NCBI RefSeq assembly: GCF_039545035.1
Contig: NZ_BAABRO010000007.1
Location: 266,748 to 330,747 of the forward strand
DNA length: 64,000 nucleotides
Reading direction: 5' to 3'
Source: Novipirellula caenicola
Lineage (GTDB): Bacteria; Planctomycetota; Planctomycetia; Pirellulales; Pirellulaceae
Part shown: positions 24,983 through 34,476 of the stretch, piece by piece
Layout of the letters: each line of letters begins with the position of its first letter
How positions within the stretch are numbered: the first letter of the stretch is position 1
Notes under the pieces: model-generated
Databases searched by the model: none
Told to the model about the DNA's origin: nothing
The model's input: the letters and a program-made list of their open reading frames with translations, nothing else
Translations under genes and position numbers: made by a program

Positions 24983-26724
24983 CAAGCTGCCGTCCTTGAT
25001 CTCGATCGGACCAGACTTTCGGTCCAGCGATCCAGATGAGTGTGAAGGGTGCGGCTGAGCGTGTCGTTGCCGAGCACACTGCCTTCGGTGACCCGGCCAA
25101 ACACGGCGATGCCTGGCAATGCTTTGCTGTTTCGCTGTACCAGCCGGCCAGAATCGTTGACACACAGCCCGGTATTGTTGTGATGCACGAATGCATCGCT
25201 GGCCAATCGATCGAGAATGCCTCCTTGTTCATTCTGATGCGGACCCGGAATGGTGGCGTCAATGATGCGGTCGACTTCGATCACACGGTGACCACACTGC
25301 AGCGTTTTGCGGCCATCTGCGTCGCGATTCGGGGTTCCATCGGCGAGAAAACGCAAGTCGATCAATCCAGCATCGTAAATGGCCAAAATGCGGCCGATAT
25401 TTTCCGCTGGCGGACCAAAGGCAATGCGTTCCATCTCAGTAGCAATTCGCTGGAACCCGTCGACGCTCTCGGCGGCGAGTCCACCTTGGCTGACCAGTTC
25501 CACCAGCGCGGGGTAGAGTTGACGCCACGCCAACCCCAATGCCCAGGCTTCGTCGACGGGTTTGCGGTCGGTCGCAACGTCGTAGGAGTGTCGCAATTGG
25601 GCGATGACTTCCTTGTCCACCACTCGCCAACGCGACCAGTCACGGAACCATTGGCGGACGTTAAACCGTTCCACCTCTGGCCGAAGCTTGTGCAGGGCGT
25701 CGGTGGCTGCGTTGATGATGATCGGCCAAGCATCGCTGCGAAAATTCGGCTTCTCATTTTCATCTTCGCTGGTGCGAGTGAGTTTGGCGGTAGAAGCGAG
25801 AATCCGCAGCTGTTTGGTATAGCGATTCCAGATCGGAGCCAATTGCTGTTGGTGGATGTCAGCCGATTTCGGCAACATCGGTCGTCCCGAACGCGAAAAC
25901 GGCACGATTGCTTTGGGTTCGAGGCCCGATCGTTGATAGCTCCAGCGGCCATCGACCTCTGTAAACTTGCCACCGCGACCTTCGGTCAATGAAAGGGCGG
26001 CATCGATCCACGTCAATCCGAAACCTCGAATCGCGACCACCGAATCCGCTGGCACCGCGTCGGTCGACAGTCGTGTTTCGGTTGGGAACACGCATGGGAT
26101 ATCGGCGATCACGTCACCAATGCGATACGATTCGGCCGATCGCCATCCCTCATGTCCCACCGCTAAAACCACTTCGTCGTAAGTCGCGTCGTCATCCGCT
26201 GTGCTCAAGATCCAGCGGTCGTCGGCGTATTCGATATCAACGACTTTCGCCGGATACAGATTGACTGTGGCCAGCGGCCGCAACCGTTTGAGGACTTGCT
26301 GAAAACAGTCGTGCAAATATTCACCCACGATGGCTCGCGGTGCATAGCCGTCGGGCTCGGACCACTGTGGACGATTGCGTTTAGCCCACTCGAGAAACGA
26401 CATCGAGATGACGTTGTGACTCGATACAGGGTGATTGCGCTGGTCGGGATGCCGTGTATCAATCTGACGGCTGGTGAAATTCATTCTTAGATGTTCCGGT
26501 TGGCGTGGATCGTAGACCATGCCTGCGCCGGGATAAGCCGCTGGTTCGTAGATGTCAATCTGAACGGGACCGTTAAGTTTTTGTTGTTCGATCGCATGCG
26601 TGAGACGCTCGAGACAATACATTCCCCGTGGTCCACAACCCACAATGGCCAATCGAAACGTCGAGTCCACCGACGAATCTGCTGACGTTGTAAAACGTTC
26701 GCTTGATTTAAATCCAATGCTCAT
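24982..26724 (-). CDS. FAD/NAD(P)-binding protein (NAD_binding_9 type)
   Basis: A 580-residue protein. The N-terminal dinucleotide motif is RLAIVGCGPRGMYCLERL near residue 26, followed by YPGAGMVYDPRQPEHLRMN, characteristic of the PF13454 family. EVVLAVGHEG and VVAIRGFGLTWIDAAL give further nucleotide-binding contacts. The C-terminal region holds GNDTLSRTLHTHLDRW. Its start (ATG) overlaps the TGA of the SbnA-like gene as ATGA, and its stop overlaps the decarboxylase start, so the three genes are translationally coupled. In the staphyloferrin B pathway the second step is done by SbnB, an NAD-dependent enzyme; this protein could fill an equivalent oxidative step, which is inference. Confidence 0.8.
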   Translation of the reverse strand: MSIGFKSSERFTTSADSSVDSTFRLAIVGCGPRGMYCLERLTHAIEQQKLNGPVQIDIYEPAAYPGAGMVYDPRQPEHLRMNFTSRQIDTRHPDQRNHPVSSHNVISMSFLEWAKRNRPQWSEPDGYAPRAIVGEYLHDCFQQVLKRLRPLATVNLYPAKVVDIEYADDRWILSTADDDATYDEVVLAVGHEGWRSAESYRIGDVIADIPCVFPTETRLSTDAVPADSVVAIRGFGLTWIDAALSLTEGRGGKFTEVDGRWSYQRSGLEPKAIVPFSRSGRPMLPKSADIHQQQLAPIWNRYTKQLRILASTAKLTRTSEDENEKPNFRSDAWPIIINAATDALHKLRPEVERFNVRQWFRDWSRWRVVDKEVIAQLRHSYDVATDRKPVDEAWALGLAWRQLYPALVELVSQGGLAAESVDGFQRIATEMERIAFGPPAENIGRILAIYDAGLIDLRFLADGTPNRDADGRKTLQCGHRVIEVDRIIDATIPGPHQNEQGGILDRLASDAFVHHNNTGLCVNDSGRLVQRNSKALPGIAVFGRVTEGSVLGNDTLSRTLHTHLDRWTESLVRSRSRTAA

Positions 26725-27746
26725 GACATCACCGCCTTTTTCTCCGTTGCGTTTGTGATTCCCGCCAATTGGCGAAGGGCATCAGGGCCACAGTCAAGTT
26801 CGTTTGCGACCCAATCATCATTAAAAATGGTTTCTAAGTAGCGTGTTCCTGAATCGTGCAGGATTGCGACGCATGTTTTGTGTTCGAGTTGGTGTTGCAT
26901 TCGACGCACTGTTTCGAGAACGCCGCCTGCCGATCCGCCCACCAACAAGGCTTCGCGGTCCGCCATCCGTCGACATCCGACGACGCAGTCGAGGTCGCGA
27001 ACGCGAGCGACGTGGTCAAAGGTTTGGTTGCGTGCCAGCGGGGGCACCCGGCCGGCGCCGAGTCCAGGGATCTGCCGCGGTCCGGCGGTGCCGCCAAACA
27101 GAACGCTGCCTTCCGAGTCGACTGCCACAACCTTGGTCGAGCGATTCATCGAACGTAGATAATTGCGACATCCTTGCGCCGCGCCGGTGCTACTGGTAGC
27201 GACAAAAAGATAGTCCAATTCTCCATCAAGAGCTTGATCGATCTCGCGGATGGTGCCGTTGCAATGGGAGGACGGATTGGCGGGGTTGGAGTACTGGTTG
27301 GGCCAATAGGAATTGGCCGTGGTTTCGAGCAAGTAGCAAACGCGAGCCAGACGAGCGGATAGAAAGTCGCCTTCCAGTGGTTGGTCCACCTGATCAATCT
27401 CGGCCCCCAACGCTTTCATGATCGCGATATTCTGTGATTGGGCTCGAGGATCGACGACACAGATAAACCGCATTCCATAGTAGCGACACACCTGCGCCAA
27501 CCCAATTCCCATGTTGCCCGACGAGGATTCGATGATCGTCGTGTTGGCATCGATTTCACCTCGGTCGATGGCTTGTCGGATCATCTCATGGGCTGGTCGA
27601 TCCTTGGCGCTGCCGCCTGGATTGCCGGATTCAAGCTTGGCGAACAATTTGACGTTGGGGGTGTCCAAGTAGCGATTCAGTTGAATCAATGGCGTATTGC
27701 CAATCGCATCAAGCACATTTTTAGCAGGTTTAACAACCGGATACAC
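26721..27746 (-). CDS. SbnA-like PLP synthase (cysteine-synthase fold)
   Basis: A 341-residue cytosolic enzyme. I place the start at GTG 27746, with GGAG nine bases upstream; an ATG at 27806 is possible but adds non-conserved residues. The fold-II PLP lysine lies in NPGGSAKDRPAHEM and the substrate loop is ESSSGNMGIGLA. AVDSEGSVLFGG, PGLGAGRVP and GGSAGGVLE match SbnA, which joins O-phosphoserine and glutamate to make N-(2-amino-2-carboxyethyl)glutamate, the precursor of 2,3-diaminopropionate. Ordinary cysteine synthases lack the AVD...GSVxFG and GIGASRVP-type segments. First gene of the operon; a 131-132 bp tandem array lies upstream. Confidence 0.85.
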   Translation of the reverse strand: MYPVVKPAKNVLDAIGNTPLIQLNRYLDTPNVKLFAKLESGNPGGSAKDRPAHEMIRQAIDRGEIDANTTIIESSSGNMGIGLAQVCRYYGMRFICVVDPRAQSQNIAIMKALGAEIDQVDQPLEGDFLSARLARVCYLLETTANSYWPNQYSNPANPSSHCNGTIREIDQALDGELDYLFVATSSTGAAQGCRNYLRSMNRSTKVVAVDSEGSVLFGGTAGPRQIPGLGAGRVPPLARNQTFDHVARVRDLDCVVGCRRMADREALLVGGSAGGVLETVRRMQHQLEHKTCVAILHDSGTRYLETIFNDDWVANELDCGPDALRQLAGITNATEKKAVMS

Positions 27747-28140
27747 GAATGGACACTCCAGGGGGCGGCTGGCACTTTGCCAACCTGCTTTTTCGCAGAC
27801 GGCCATTTGGGAATCGCACGTTCTGCTGCTAGTGTTGGTAGGGATTTGATATTGAAAGGAATTCTGTAAGCATTCGTCGTGCCAAAACCGCACAGTGCGG
27901 CTTCTTTGGCGATGCTGTGCTGGCCATCGCGAAGCACGATTCTGCAGTCGATTCCGCGAGCAATTCATCCGTCCATCACACGCGATGACGCGAGAATTTG
28001 GGCATGATCATTGATGGAGTGGTGAGGGGAGTGCGTGGGAAAAACCTGCAAATTGCTAGTGAAAACTTGCTCCAATCGTCCGGTTTGCTGGCAAGCATGC
28101 TGATCAAATTGAAGTCAGATGCTGCAAAGAATCGTAGAGC
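27747..28140. other. Region upstream of the SbnA-like operon, no gene seen
   Basis: Frames extend upstream of the SbnA-like start but show no recognisable homology. This stretch should contain the operon promoter. I did not find a convincing -35/-10 pair, operator or riboswitch. Confidence 0.4.
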
Positions 28141-28144
28141 GATT

Positions 28145-28710
28145 GTCGCACGGCTTTCCAAGCCGTTAGCGTGCGTCAGTTTCGGACGTCGCTCTTGCGT
28201 CACGGCGTCGAGGCGAGAGCGACAGCGGTCAGTCGGATCACAAATTCACCGAAACGGTTCCAGCTTGGAAAGCTGGCCTACAATGCTTTGCAAGCCGTTA
28301 ACGTGCGTCGCGGTTCGACGTTGCCTTGCTTCACAGCGTCGAGGCGAGAGCGACAGCGATCGGTCGGATCACGAATCCACCGAAACGGCTCCAGCTTGGA
28401 AAGCTGGCCGACAATGTCTTCCAAGCCGTTGGCGTGCGTCGCGGTTCGGCGTTGCCTTGCTTCACGGCGTCAAGGCGAGAACGACAGTGGTCAGTCGGAT
28501 CACGAATCCACCGAAACGGCTCCAGCTTGGAAAGCTGGCCGACAATGCTTTCCAAGCCGTTGGCGTGCGTCGAGTTTCGGACGTCGCCTTGTTTCACGGC
28601 GTCAAGGCGAGAACGATAGTGATCGGTCGGATCACGAATCCACCGAAACGGCTCCAGCTTGGAAAGCTGGCCGACAATGCTTTGCAAGCCGTTAACGTGC
28701 GTCGCGGTTG
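28145..28710. repeat. Tandem repeat array, about four units of 131-132 bp
   Basis: The anchor AAGCCGTT(A/G)(A/G)CGTGCGTC recurs at about 28160, 28292, 28423, 28554 and 28686, spacing 131-132 bases. Each unit holds the palindrome CCAGCTTGGAAAGCTGG and a GGATCAC(A/G)AATCCACCGAAACG stretch. Units differ at a few percent of positions. Long open frames across it reflect the near multiple-of-three period, not a gene. The last unit ends one or two bases from the stop codon of the SDR gene. Confidence 0.92.
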
Positions 28711-28711
28711 A

Positions 28712-29602
28712 TTAACCGTTGATGACTTCGCCACCGTTGGGATGCAGCACCTGGCCGGTGATGTAAGAAGCATCCTGCGAAGCAAGAAAAACGTAACAGC
28801 TGCCGCATTCATCAGGCTGTCCCGCCCGACCCATTGGCGTGTCGTTGCCAAACTTGCTGACCTTCTCTTTGTCAAAGGTCGCGGGGATCAGCGGAGTCCA
28901 GATTGGCCCTGGTGCGACCGCGTTGACGCGAATCCCGTCATCCACCAATTTCTGTGATAGCGAACGAGTGTAGGCCACGATGGCGCCTTTGGTGGCAGCG
29001 TAGTCCAACAGTCCCGGGCTGCCGCGATACGCGGTTACCGAGGTCGTGTTGATGATCGAGCTTCCGGCATGCTTTTTCAAATGCGGCAGCGCCGCTTGGG
29101 TCAAGTAGAACATCGGAAAGACGTTGGTGCGGAAGGTCGCGAGCAGTTGTTTTTCGGTGATCGCGTCAATATCCTCTTGCGGGTGTTGTTCCGCCGCATT
29201 GTTGACCAGGATATCGAGGCGACCAAACTTTTTGATCGTCTTCTCAACCGCGGATGTACATGAAGCGGCCTTGCCGATGTCAGCCTTGATGGGCAAACAG
29301 CTTCGCCCTTCGGCCTCGACTAGCGACCGCGTTTGTTCGGCGTCTTCTTTTTCATTCAGATAAACAAAGGCGATGTCCGCACCTTCGCGAGCGAACATCA
29401 CGGCGACGGATCGACCAATCCCGCTGTCGCCCCCGGTGATCAATGCAACCTTGTCTTTCAATTTGCCACTGCCAACGTAATCCTCGCGGATCGTACGTGG
29501 CTGCGGTTCCATTTCAGCCTGGATGCCGGGTTGTCGATCTTGCGATTGCGGTGGTCGACTTTTTTTCGAGTTGGCGTTTCCCCGTGTCTTTGATTTGTTC
29601 AT
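28712..29602 (-). CDS. Short-chain dehydrogenase/reductase, general-stress type
   Basis: A 296-residue NAD(P)-dependent oxidoreductase. The Rossmann motif is TGGDSGIG near residue 58, followed by the NNAA motif (DILVNNAAEQHPQ). The catalytic Ser is in NTTSVTAYRGS and the YxxxK pair in YAATKGA. The 45-residue N-terminal tail is rich in Lys, Arg, Gln and Pro and includes QPGIQAEMEP, which matches the YhdF/YdaD-type stress SDR subgroup. The substrate is unknown. It is followed 45 bases upstream by the FAD-Rieske gene on the same strand, so the two may be cotranscribed. Confidence 0.93.
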   Translation of the reverse strand: MNKSKTRGNANSKKSRPPQSQDRQPGIQAEMEPQPRTIREDYVGSGKLKDKVALITGGDSGIGRSVAVMFAREGADIAFVYLNEKEDAEQTRSLVEAEGRSCLPIKADIGKAASCTSAVEKTIKKFGRLDILVNNAAEQHPQEDIDAITEKQLLATFRTNVFPMFYLTQAALPHLKKHAGSSIINTTSVTAYRGSPGLLDYAATKGAIVAYTRSLSQKLVDDGIRVNAVAPGPIWTPLIPATFDKEKVSKFGNDTPMGRAGQPDECGSCYVFLASQDASYITGQVLHPNGGEVING

Positions 29603-29647
29603 GCAATCGATCCTCAGGCGATTTTCTCAGTGCGTTTTTAAAAGGGT

Positions 29648-31147
29648 TTATTGCTTTCCTGTTTTGGGTGATTGCAAGTCTTGTTCCGGGGGGCCGTAAA
29701 GCCGTTTCCCGCAGTTGGTAAATCGGCCGCCATGCACGGGGCAGTCCCATGTTTGTTCGGCTTCGTTCCACGAAACCGTGCCGCCCATATGAGTGCAAAC
29801 GGGATCACATCGATGCAGCACGCCGCTTTTGTCGCGGCAAATTGCGGTATGAACGCCGTCGACGTCACCTACCGCACCTTCGCCAGGCCGCAGGGTGACA
29901 GGATCGATCTTTTTCGCGGGTAGGATTCGCTGAGCCATCCCTTTGACCGGAGCTGCCATCTCGGTGACCGCTCCGGTGATCGCCGAAACGCTTAGTCGCG
30001 AGGGTGACAAGGCATCTTGCAGCGTCGATGATCCGCGAAAAATTTGGTCGGCAATCAACCATCCCGCCGCCGTGCCCCACGTCAATCCAACGCCGCTCAA
30101 TCCGGTCGCGATCCAGGCGTTTTTCTTGCCAGGAACCTTGCCAATCATCGGCAATCCGTCGGTCGGTTCAAACAGCTCGGCGCTCCATCGCGACTCGATC
30201 GAGCGGACGTCAAAGCGTTGGCGAACATATTCTTCGAGATCTGCTTGCGCTTGTTTGGTGTCGCCATCGCCAGTGCGGTGGTCACAGCCGCCCACGATGA
30301 TTTTATTCGGCGACGCACTTCCCCAGCGGCGTGTGTAGAAATAGGGATCCGAGTTGTCCCAGAACAATCCATCCTCTGGCGGATTGGTCACTTCGGCCAG
30401 TAGTGCATAGGATTGATACGCCGGTGTCTCGATGTCCAACAGCATCGAATCGGATTTGTTGCAGTGGGCTGCCAGCACCAAATGGTCAAAGTGGGCGGTC
30501 CCGTCGCCGACGGACAGCTCGCGAGTTTCTTCTTCGAGCGAGACGCGAGCGATCGATTTTTCGAAAATCTTACCCCCGGCTTCGACCACCAAATCTGTCA
30601 ATCGTCGCAAGTAGGCCATCGAGTCCATTCGGGCCATCGAGTCGATGCGAAAGCCGACGGTTGCGAATCGTAGCGGAGGCTTGTCACACCATTCGACCGG
30701 CAACCCTAGCTGGGCAGCGGCCTCGCATTCGTCGCGAAGCGATGAGGCATCGTCGGCATGTTCGGAATAGTAGTAGCCTGGGACGCGAGTGAAATCGCAA
30801 TAGTTGGCCGCTCGGTGTTCAATCGCGGCGATCGCGGCTTGGCGAAGTTGTACGTACGCGCGGCTTGCCGTTTCACCCAATTTCGAAAGCAACTCGCCGC
30901 AGCCGATTTCCGGATGCGCGTCCAGGTGCCCGGTGCTGCCGCCGGTGGTTCCTCCGCCGATAATCGCTGCCTCGTAAACCGCCACACTGAATCCGCGATG
31001 CAGTAATTCCAAGGCCGTCGAAAGTCCGGTGATTCCGCCGCCCACCACGGCAACGTCGCTGGTGTGGGTGGATGACAATCGATCAAATCGCTGTGTCAGC
31101 GGATTGGAATGAACCCAACACGAATGATGAATCGCGTTTGCATTCAT
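29648..31147 (-). CDS. FAD-dependent amine-oxidase-type oxidoreductase fused to a Rieske [2Fe-2S] domain
   Basis: A 499-residue protein. The start ATG 31147 (MNANAIHHSCW) is chosen over an upstream ATG because the conserved region begins here. The FAD site is VAVVGGGITGLSTALELL near residue 32 and the DAO-type core ends with GLPMIGKVPGKKNAWIATG. Residues about 410-490 form a Rieske domain with both ligand pairs, CTHMGG and CPVHGG. Such fusions probably pass electrons between the flavin and the cluster. The substrate may be an amine or amino acid. It shares a strand and short spacing with the stress-type SDR. Confidence 0.9.
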   Translation of the reverse strand: MNANAIHHSCWVHSNPLTQRFDRLSSTHTSDVAVVGGGITGLSTALELLHRGFSVAVYEAAIIGGGTTGGSTGHLDAHPEIGCGELLSKLGETASRAYVQLRQAAIAAIEHRAANYCDFTRVPGYYYSEHADDASSLRDECEAAAQLGLPVEWCDKPPLRFATVGFRIDSMARMDSMAYLRRLTDLVVEAGGKIFEKSIARVSLEEETRELSVGDGTAHFDHLVLAAHCNKSDSMLLDIETPAYQSYALLAEVTNPPEDGLFWDNSDPYFYTRRWGSASPNKIIVGGCDHRTGDGDTKQAQADLEEYVRQRFDVRSIESRWSAELFEPTDGLPMIGKVPGKKNAWIATGLSGVGLTWGTAAGWLIADQIFRGSSTLQDALSPSRLSVSAITGAVTEMAAPVKGMAQRILPAKKIDPVTLRPGEGAVGDVDGVHTAICRDKSGVLHRCDPVCTHMGGTVSWNEAEQTWDCPVHGGRFTNCGKRLYGPPEQDLQSPKTGKQ

Positions 31148-31506
31148 GATGAACCTCGGGGGATGAATGTTTTGGTAGCTTTTGGGATCAACAAGCACAC
31201 CGTGTGCCGTTGGTTCGGTTTGCGACCTCGTCAAAAACAACTTTGCAAACGACCGGAAATCCGGCAGCTGGCGTCGCCAAGATTTCCGAAGAAGCGGTAC
31301 CGCCGGGGGAACTCATCGATCAATTCGCTCTCGAGAGCCGATTTTCCTGCTCAATTCCGGTTTTCTCGCCTGGCGGGACGAATTCAGGTGACCATCATCA
31401 GGGGATAGTCTGTAGACTGTGGTGGCATTCTCGATGCATCGTTCCTTTCCCACCTGGCTGCCTTTTTTAGCCCCCCTGCCCTGCCCCGCATTGGTCCAAC
31501 GCACCT
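31148..31506. other. Divergent intergenic region, no gene seen
   Basis: This 359-base region separates the FAD-Rieske gene and the DUF1592 gene, so it should carry two divergent promoters. No dispersed palindrome of the kinds seen elsewhere is present. No clear regulatory motif was recognised. Confidence 0.4.
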
Positions 31507-34476
31507 ATGAAAACGTTGCGTTTTGTTGTTGCTTGCTTGTTCGTAATAGATACGGTCACCGTGATCGCTGAACAACCATTGGCGGTCACGTTTCGTGACA
31601 CCGTCACGCCGCTGCTGCAGTCGCACTGTGCCGATTGTCATAACGACGTGACTCGCGAAGGCGACTTGGATCTAAGCGTTGACCAGGACGTGGCATCGGT
31701 CGTCAAGAATTTTCGCCGCTGGATGGTCGTGCTCGAGCGACTCGAGGCGGGCGACATGCCTCCCGAGGATGCGGACGAGCAGCCGACACAGCAGCAGCGG
31801 GAATCGGTAGTCCGCTGGATCAAAGCGGTCCGCGACGCCGAAGCCGAACGCACCGCTGGGGATCCCGGCGTCGTGTTGGCCCGTCGGCTGAGCAATGCCG
31901 AGTACAACTACACGATTCGTGATTTGACGGGCGTGGATATCCAACCGGCCAACGCGTTTCCGATTGATCCGGCCAACGAAGCGGGATTCGACAACTCGGG
32001 GGAATCGCTGACGATGTCCCCTGCCCTGTTGAAAAAATACCTCGCGGCCGCTCGGTTCGTGTCAGAGCATTTGGCGTTAACACCGACGGGATTCGAATTC
32101 GCGCCCCATCCAGTGATCACCCCTACCGATCGCGACAAGTTTTGTGTCAATCGAATCATCGATTTCTACAAGCGGCAACGGACGGATTACGACGCCTACT
32201 TCGTACTGCTTTGGCAGTTTCGAAATCGAGACGCGCTGGGACGCTCGGGCGTAACGCTGGCGGAGCTGGCTCGCCAGCAAGGTTTGAGTGCTCGCTATGC
32301 CGAGACGTTGTGGACCATGTTGACGGGCGACGCGGAATCGGTGGGCGTGATCGCCGCGCTACAAGCGATGTGGCGTGAGTTGCCAGCCGGAGCGACGGAG
32401 CAACATCAGGCCGATGCGATGACGCAGTGCAAGCAGATGGCTGAGTTTGTCACGACGCTACGCGAAAGCTTGGTTCCCGATGTACCAAACTTGACCTCAC
32501 CCGAAATGAACAATGGCTCGCAACCATTGGTGCTGTGGAAGAACCGGCAATTTGTAGAGAATCGTCGACGTTACTCGGGCACGCCATTGCCCGAAGGGGA
32601 TCTCCGTTTGCCCGAGGGATCGTCCGCCGCCAAGGCAATGACGGTATCGGAGGATGCGGAACAGGAACTCATGCACGAATCGCTTGAGCGGTTCTGCAGC
32701 ATTTTTCCCGACGCCTTTTACATCTCCGAACGTGCTCGAGTGTACCTGGATGCGAAATCGGAAAAGAAGTTGACGGGACGATTTCTGAGCGCGGGATTCC
32801 ATAGCCAAATGGGATACTTTCGCGATGATGCCCCGCTTTATGATTTGATGCTCGATGAATCGCAGCAGCGGCAGATCGATCGATTGTGGACCGAGCTTGA
32901 TTTCGTCACCTCCGCACCGATGCGGCAATACAGTGGATTCATTTGGTTTGATCGCACAGATTCGAAGTTCATGCGAGACCGTGAATTCGACCGTTATCGT
33001 GCCGAGGACAAAGATGCGACATCCGCTGAAAAAGTCCAAGGACTGGCAGAGGTTTACATTGCCAAAGCCCGCCGATTGGGATCGAGCGAGCGGGCATTGA
33101 CGGCGATTCGCCGCTACTTTGACGATATGTCCGCGACATTCCGGCGACTGGAGCAGCTGCAAATTCAGTCCGAACCGGTCCACGTTCAGGCGTTAGTCGA
33201 ATTCACCGAGCGTGCCTTTCGCCGCCCGCTGTCGAGTCAAGAACGTGACGACGTGGTCGCGTTTTATGAAACGCTGCGTGACGTCGATGGGCTGAGTCAC
33301 GAAGATGCGATCCGCGACAGCGTGATTCGCGTGTTGATGTCACCTCACTTTTGTTATCGCGTCGATCTGCCCGGTGACGGCGGTGGCGAAACGATTGCGT
33401 CGCAGCGAACGCCGGGCGTGCAGCCGCTCGCTGATGTGGCGCTGGCGAACCGGCTGAGCTATTTTTTATGGTCCAGCATGCCCGATTCGGCGTTGATGGA
33501 ACTTGCCACATCGGGGCGTTTGCACGATCCCGGCGTGCTGGTCGAACAAGTTCGCCGCATGCTGCGGGACGAACGGGGGCATGGATTGGCGACGGAGTTT
33601 ACAGGCAACTGGCTCGATTTCCGGCGGTTCGAACAGCACAACGGAGTCGATCGCGGCCGTTTCCCTCAGTTCACTGACGAGCTGCGGCAAGCCATGTACG
33701 AGGAACCCATTCGCTTCTTCTTGGACTTGATCGCTCGCGACGCCTCGGTGCTTGAGTGTTTGTATGCGGACTACACGTTTGTGAATCACGAGTTGGCGAG
33801 CCATTATGGCGTGCCCGCCGAACCGATTGCGGATTCCATTGAAGGTTGGAGCAAACTCGAACAGGCAAGTCGCTGGGGACGAGGCGGAATGTTGCCGATG
33901 GCTGTCTTTTTGACGTACAACTCGCCGGGACTGCGTACCAGTCCGGTCAAACGCGGCAATTGGGTGGTCAAACGGATGCTCGGCGAGAATGTACCCGCGC
34001 CGCCGGCGACCGTTCCCGAATTGCCCGAGGACGAATCGAAACTCGGTGATCTGACACTTCGCGAGGCCTTGGCGCGTCATCGTGCCGATTCCAGTTGTGC
34101 TGGCTGTCACGAGCGAATCGACTCGTTTGGTTTAGCGTTCGAAGGCTATGGACCGGTGGGCGAATCACGCGATGCCGATCTCGGCGGCCGCGCCGTGGAT
34201 GACACCGCGGTGTTTCCGGACAAGAGCGAAGGCAGCGGACTGGCGGGGCTGCTGCAATACATTCGCAACCAACGACAAGACGACTTTGTTGACAATTTGT
34301 GCCGCAATCTGTTGGCGTATGGACTTGGGCGAACACTGCAGCTTTCCGACGAGGCAACGATTGCTCAAATGCGGTCAACGCTGGCGGAACAGGATTACCG
34401 TTTCAGCAGCATGATCGAAGTGGTTGTGACGAGCCCGGCGTTTCTAAATAAACGAACCCAATTGGAACTCGAGTGA
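31507..34476 (+). CDS. DUF1592-type planctomycete cytochrome (PSCyt1-DUF1587-DUF1592-DUF1588-DUF1585)
   Basis: A 989-residue exported protein with a signal peptide. The N-terminal PSCyt1-like heme motif is SHCADCHNDV near residue 40. A DUF1587-type segment (RRLSNAEYNYTIRDLTGVDI) follows near residue 128. DUF1592 starts near residue 570 (LVEFTERAFRRPL), then DUF1588 (YADYTFVNHELASHYGVP). A second CxxCH, SSCAGCHERIDSFGLAFEGY, lies near residue 863, and the C-terminal DUF1585 has NLLAYGLGRTLQ. Its TGA overlaps the ATG of the DUF1552 gene, confirming the common two-gene planctomycete module. Biochemical role is unestablished. Confidence 0.94.
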   Translation: MKTLRFVVACLFVIDTVTVIAEQPLAVTFRDTVTPLLQSHCADCHNDVTREGDLDLSVDQDVASVVKNFRRWMVVLERLEAGDMPPEDADEQPTQQQRESVVRWIKAVRDAEAERTAGDPGVVLARRLSNAEYNYTIRDLTGVDIQPANAFPIDPANEAGFDNSGESLTMSPALLKKYLAAARFVSEHLALTPTGFEFAPHPVITPTDRDKFCVNRIIDFYKRQRTDYDAYFVLLWQFRNRDALGRSGVTLAELARQQGLSARYAETLWTMLTGDAESVGVIAALQAMWRELPAGATEQHQADAMTQCKQMAEFVTTLRESLVPDVPNLTSPEMNNGSQPLVLWKNRQFVENRRRYSGTPLPEGDLRLPEGSSAAKAMTVSEDAEQELMHESLERFCSIFPDAFYISERARVYLDAKSEKKLTGRFLSAGFHSQMGYFRDDAPLYDLMLDESQQRQIDRLWTELDFVTSAPMRQYSGFIWFDRTDSKFMRDREFDRYRAEDKDATSAEKVQGLAEVYIAKARRLGSSERALTAIRRYFDDMSATFRRLEQLQIQSEPVHVQALVEFTERAFRRPLSSQERDDVVAFYETLRDVDGLSHEDAIRDSVIRVLMSPHFCYRVDLPGDGGGETIASQRTPGVQPLADVALANRLSYFLWSSMPDSALMELATSGRLHDPGVLVEQVRRMLRDERGHGLATEFTGNWLDFRRFEQHNGVDRGRFPQFTDELRQAMYEEPIRFFLDLIARDASVLECLYADYTFVNHELASHYGVPAEPIADSIEGWSKLEQASRWGRGGMLPMAVFLTYNSPGLRTSPVKRGNWVVKRMLGENVPAPPATVPELPEDESKLGDLTLREALARHRADSSCAGCHERIDSFGLAFEGYGPVGESRDADLGGRAVDDTAVFPDKSEGSGLAGLLQYIRNQRQDDFVDNLCRNLLAYGLGRTLQLSDEATIAQMRSTLAEQDYRFSSMIEVVVTSPAFLNKRTQLELE

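Noticed and set aside
26721..27746. Ordinary cysteine synthase (CysK/CysM)
   Set aside because: The AVDSEGSVLFGG and PGLGAGRVP segments and the coupled neighbours match SbnA-type enzymes better than cysteine biosynthesis.
28145..28710. Long open frames (up to 237 codons) across the 131-132 bp array
   Set aside because: The frames follow from repetition at a near multiple of three; they exist in several frames, have no start signal and no recognisable domain.
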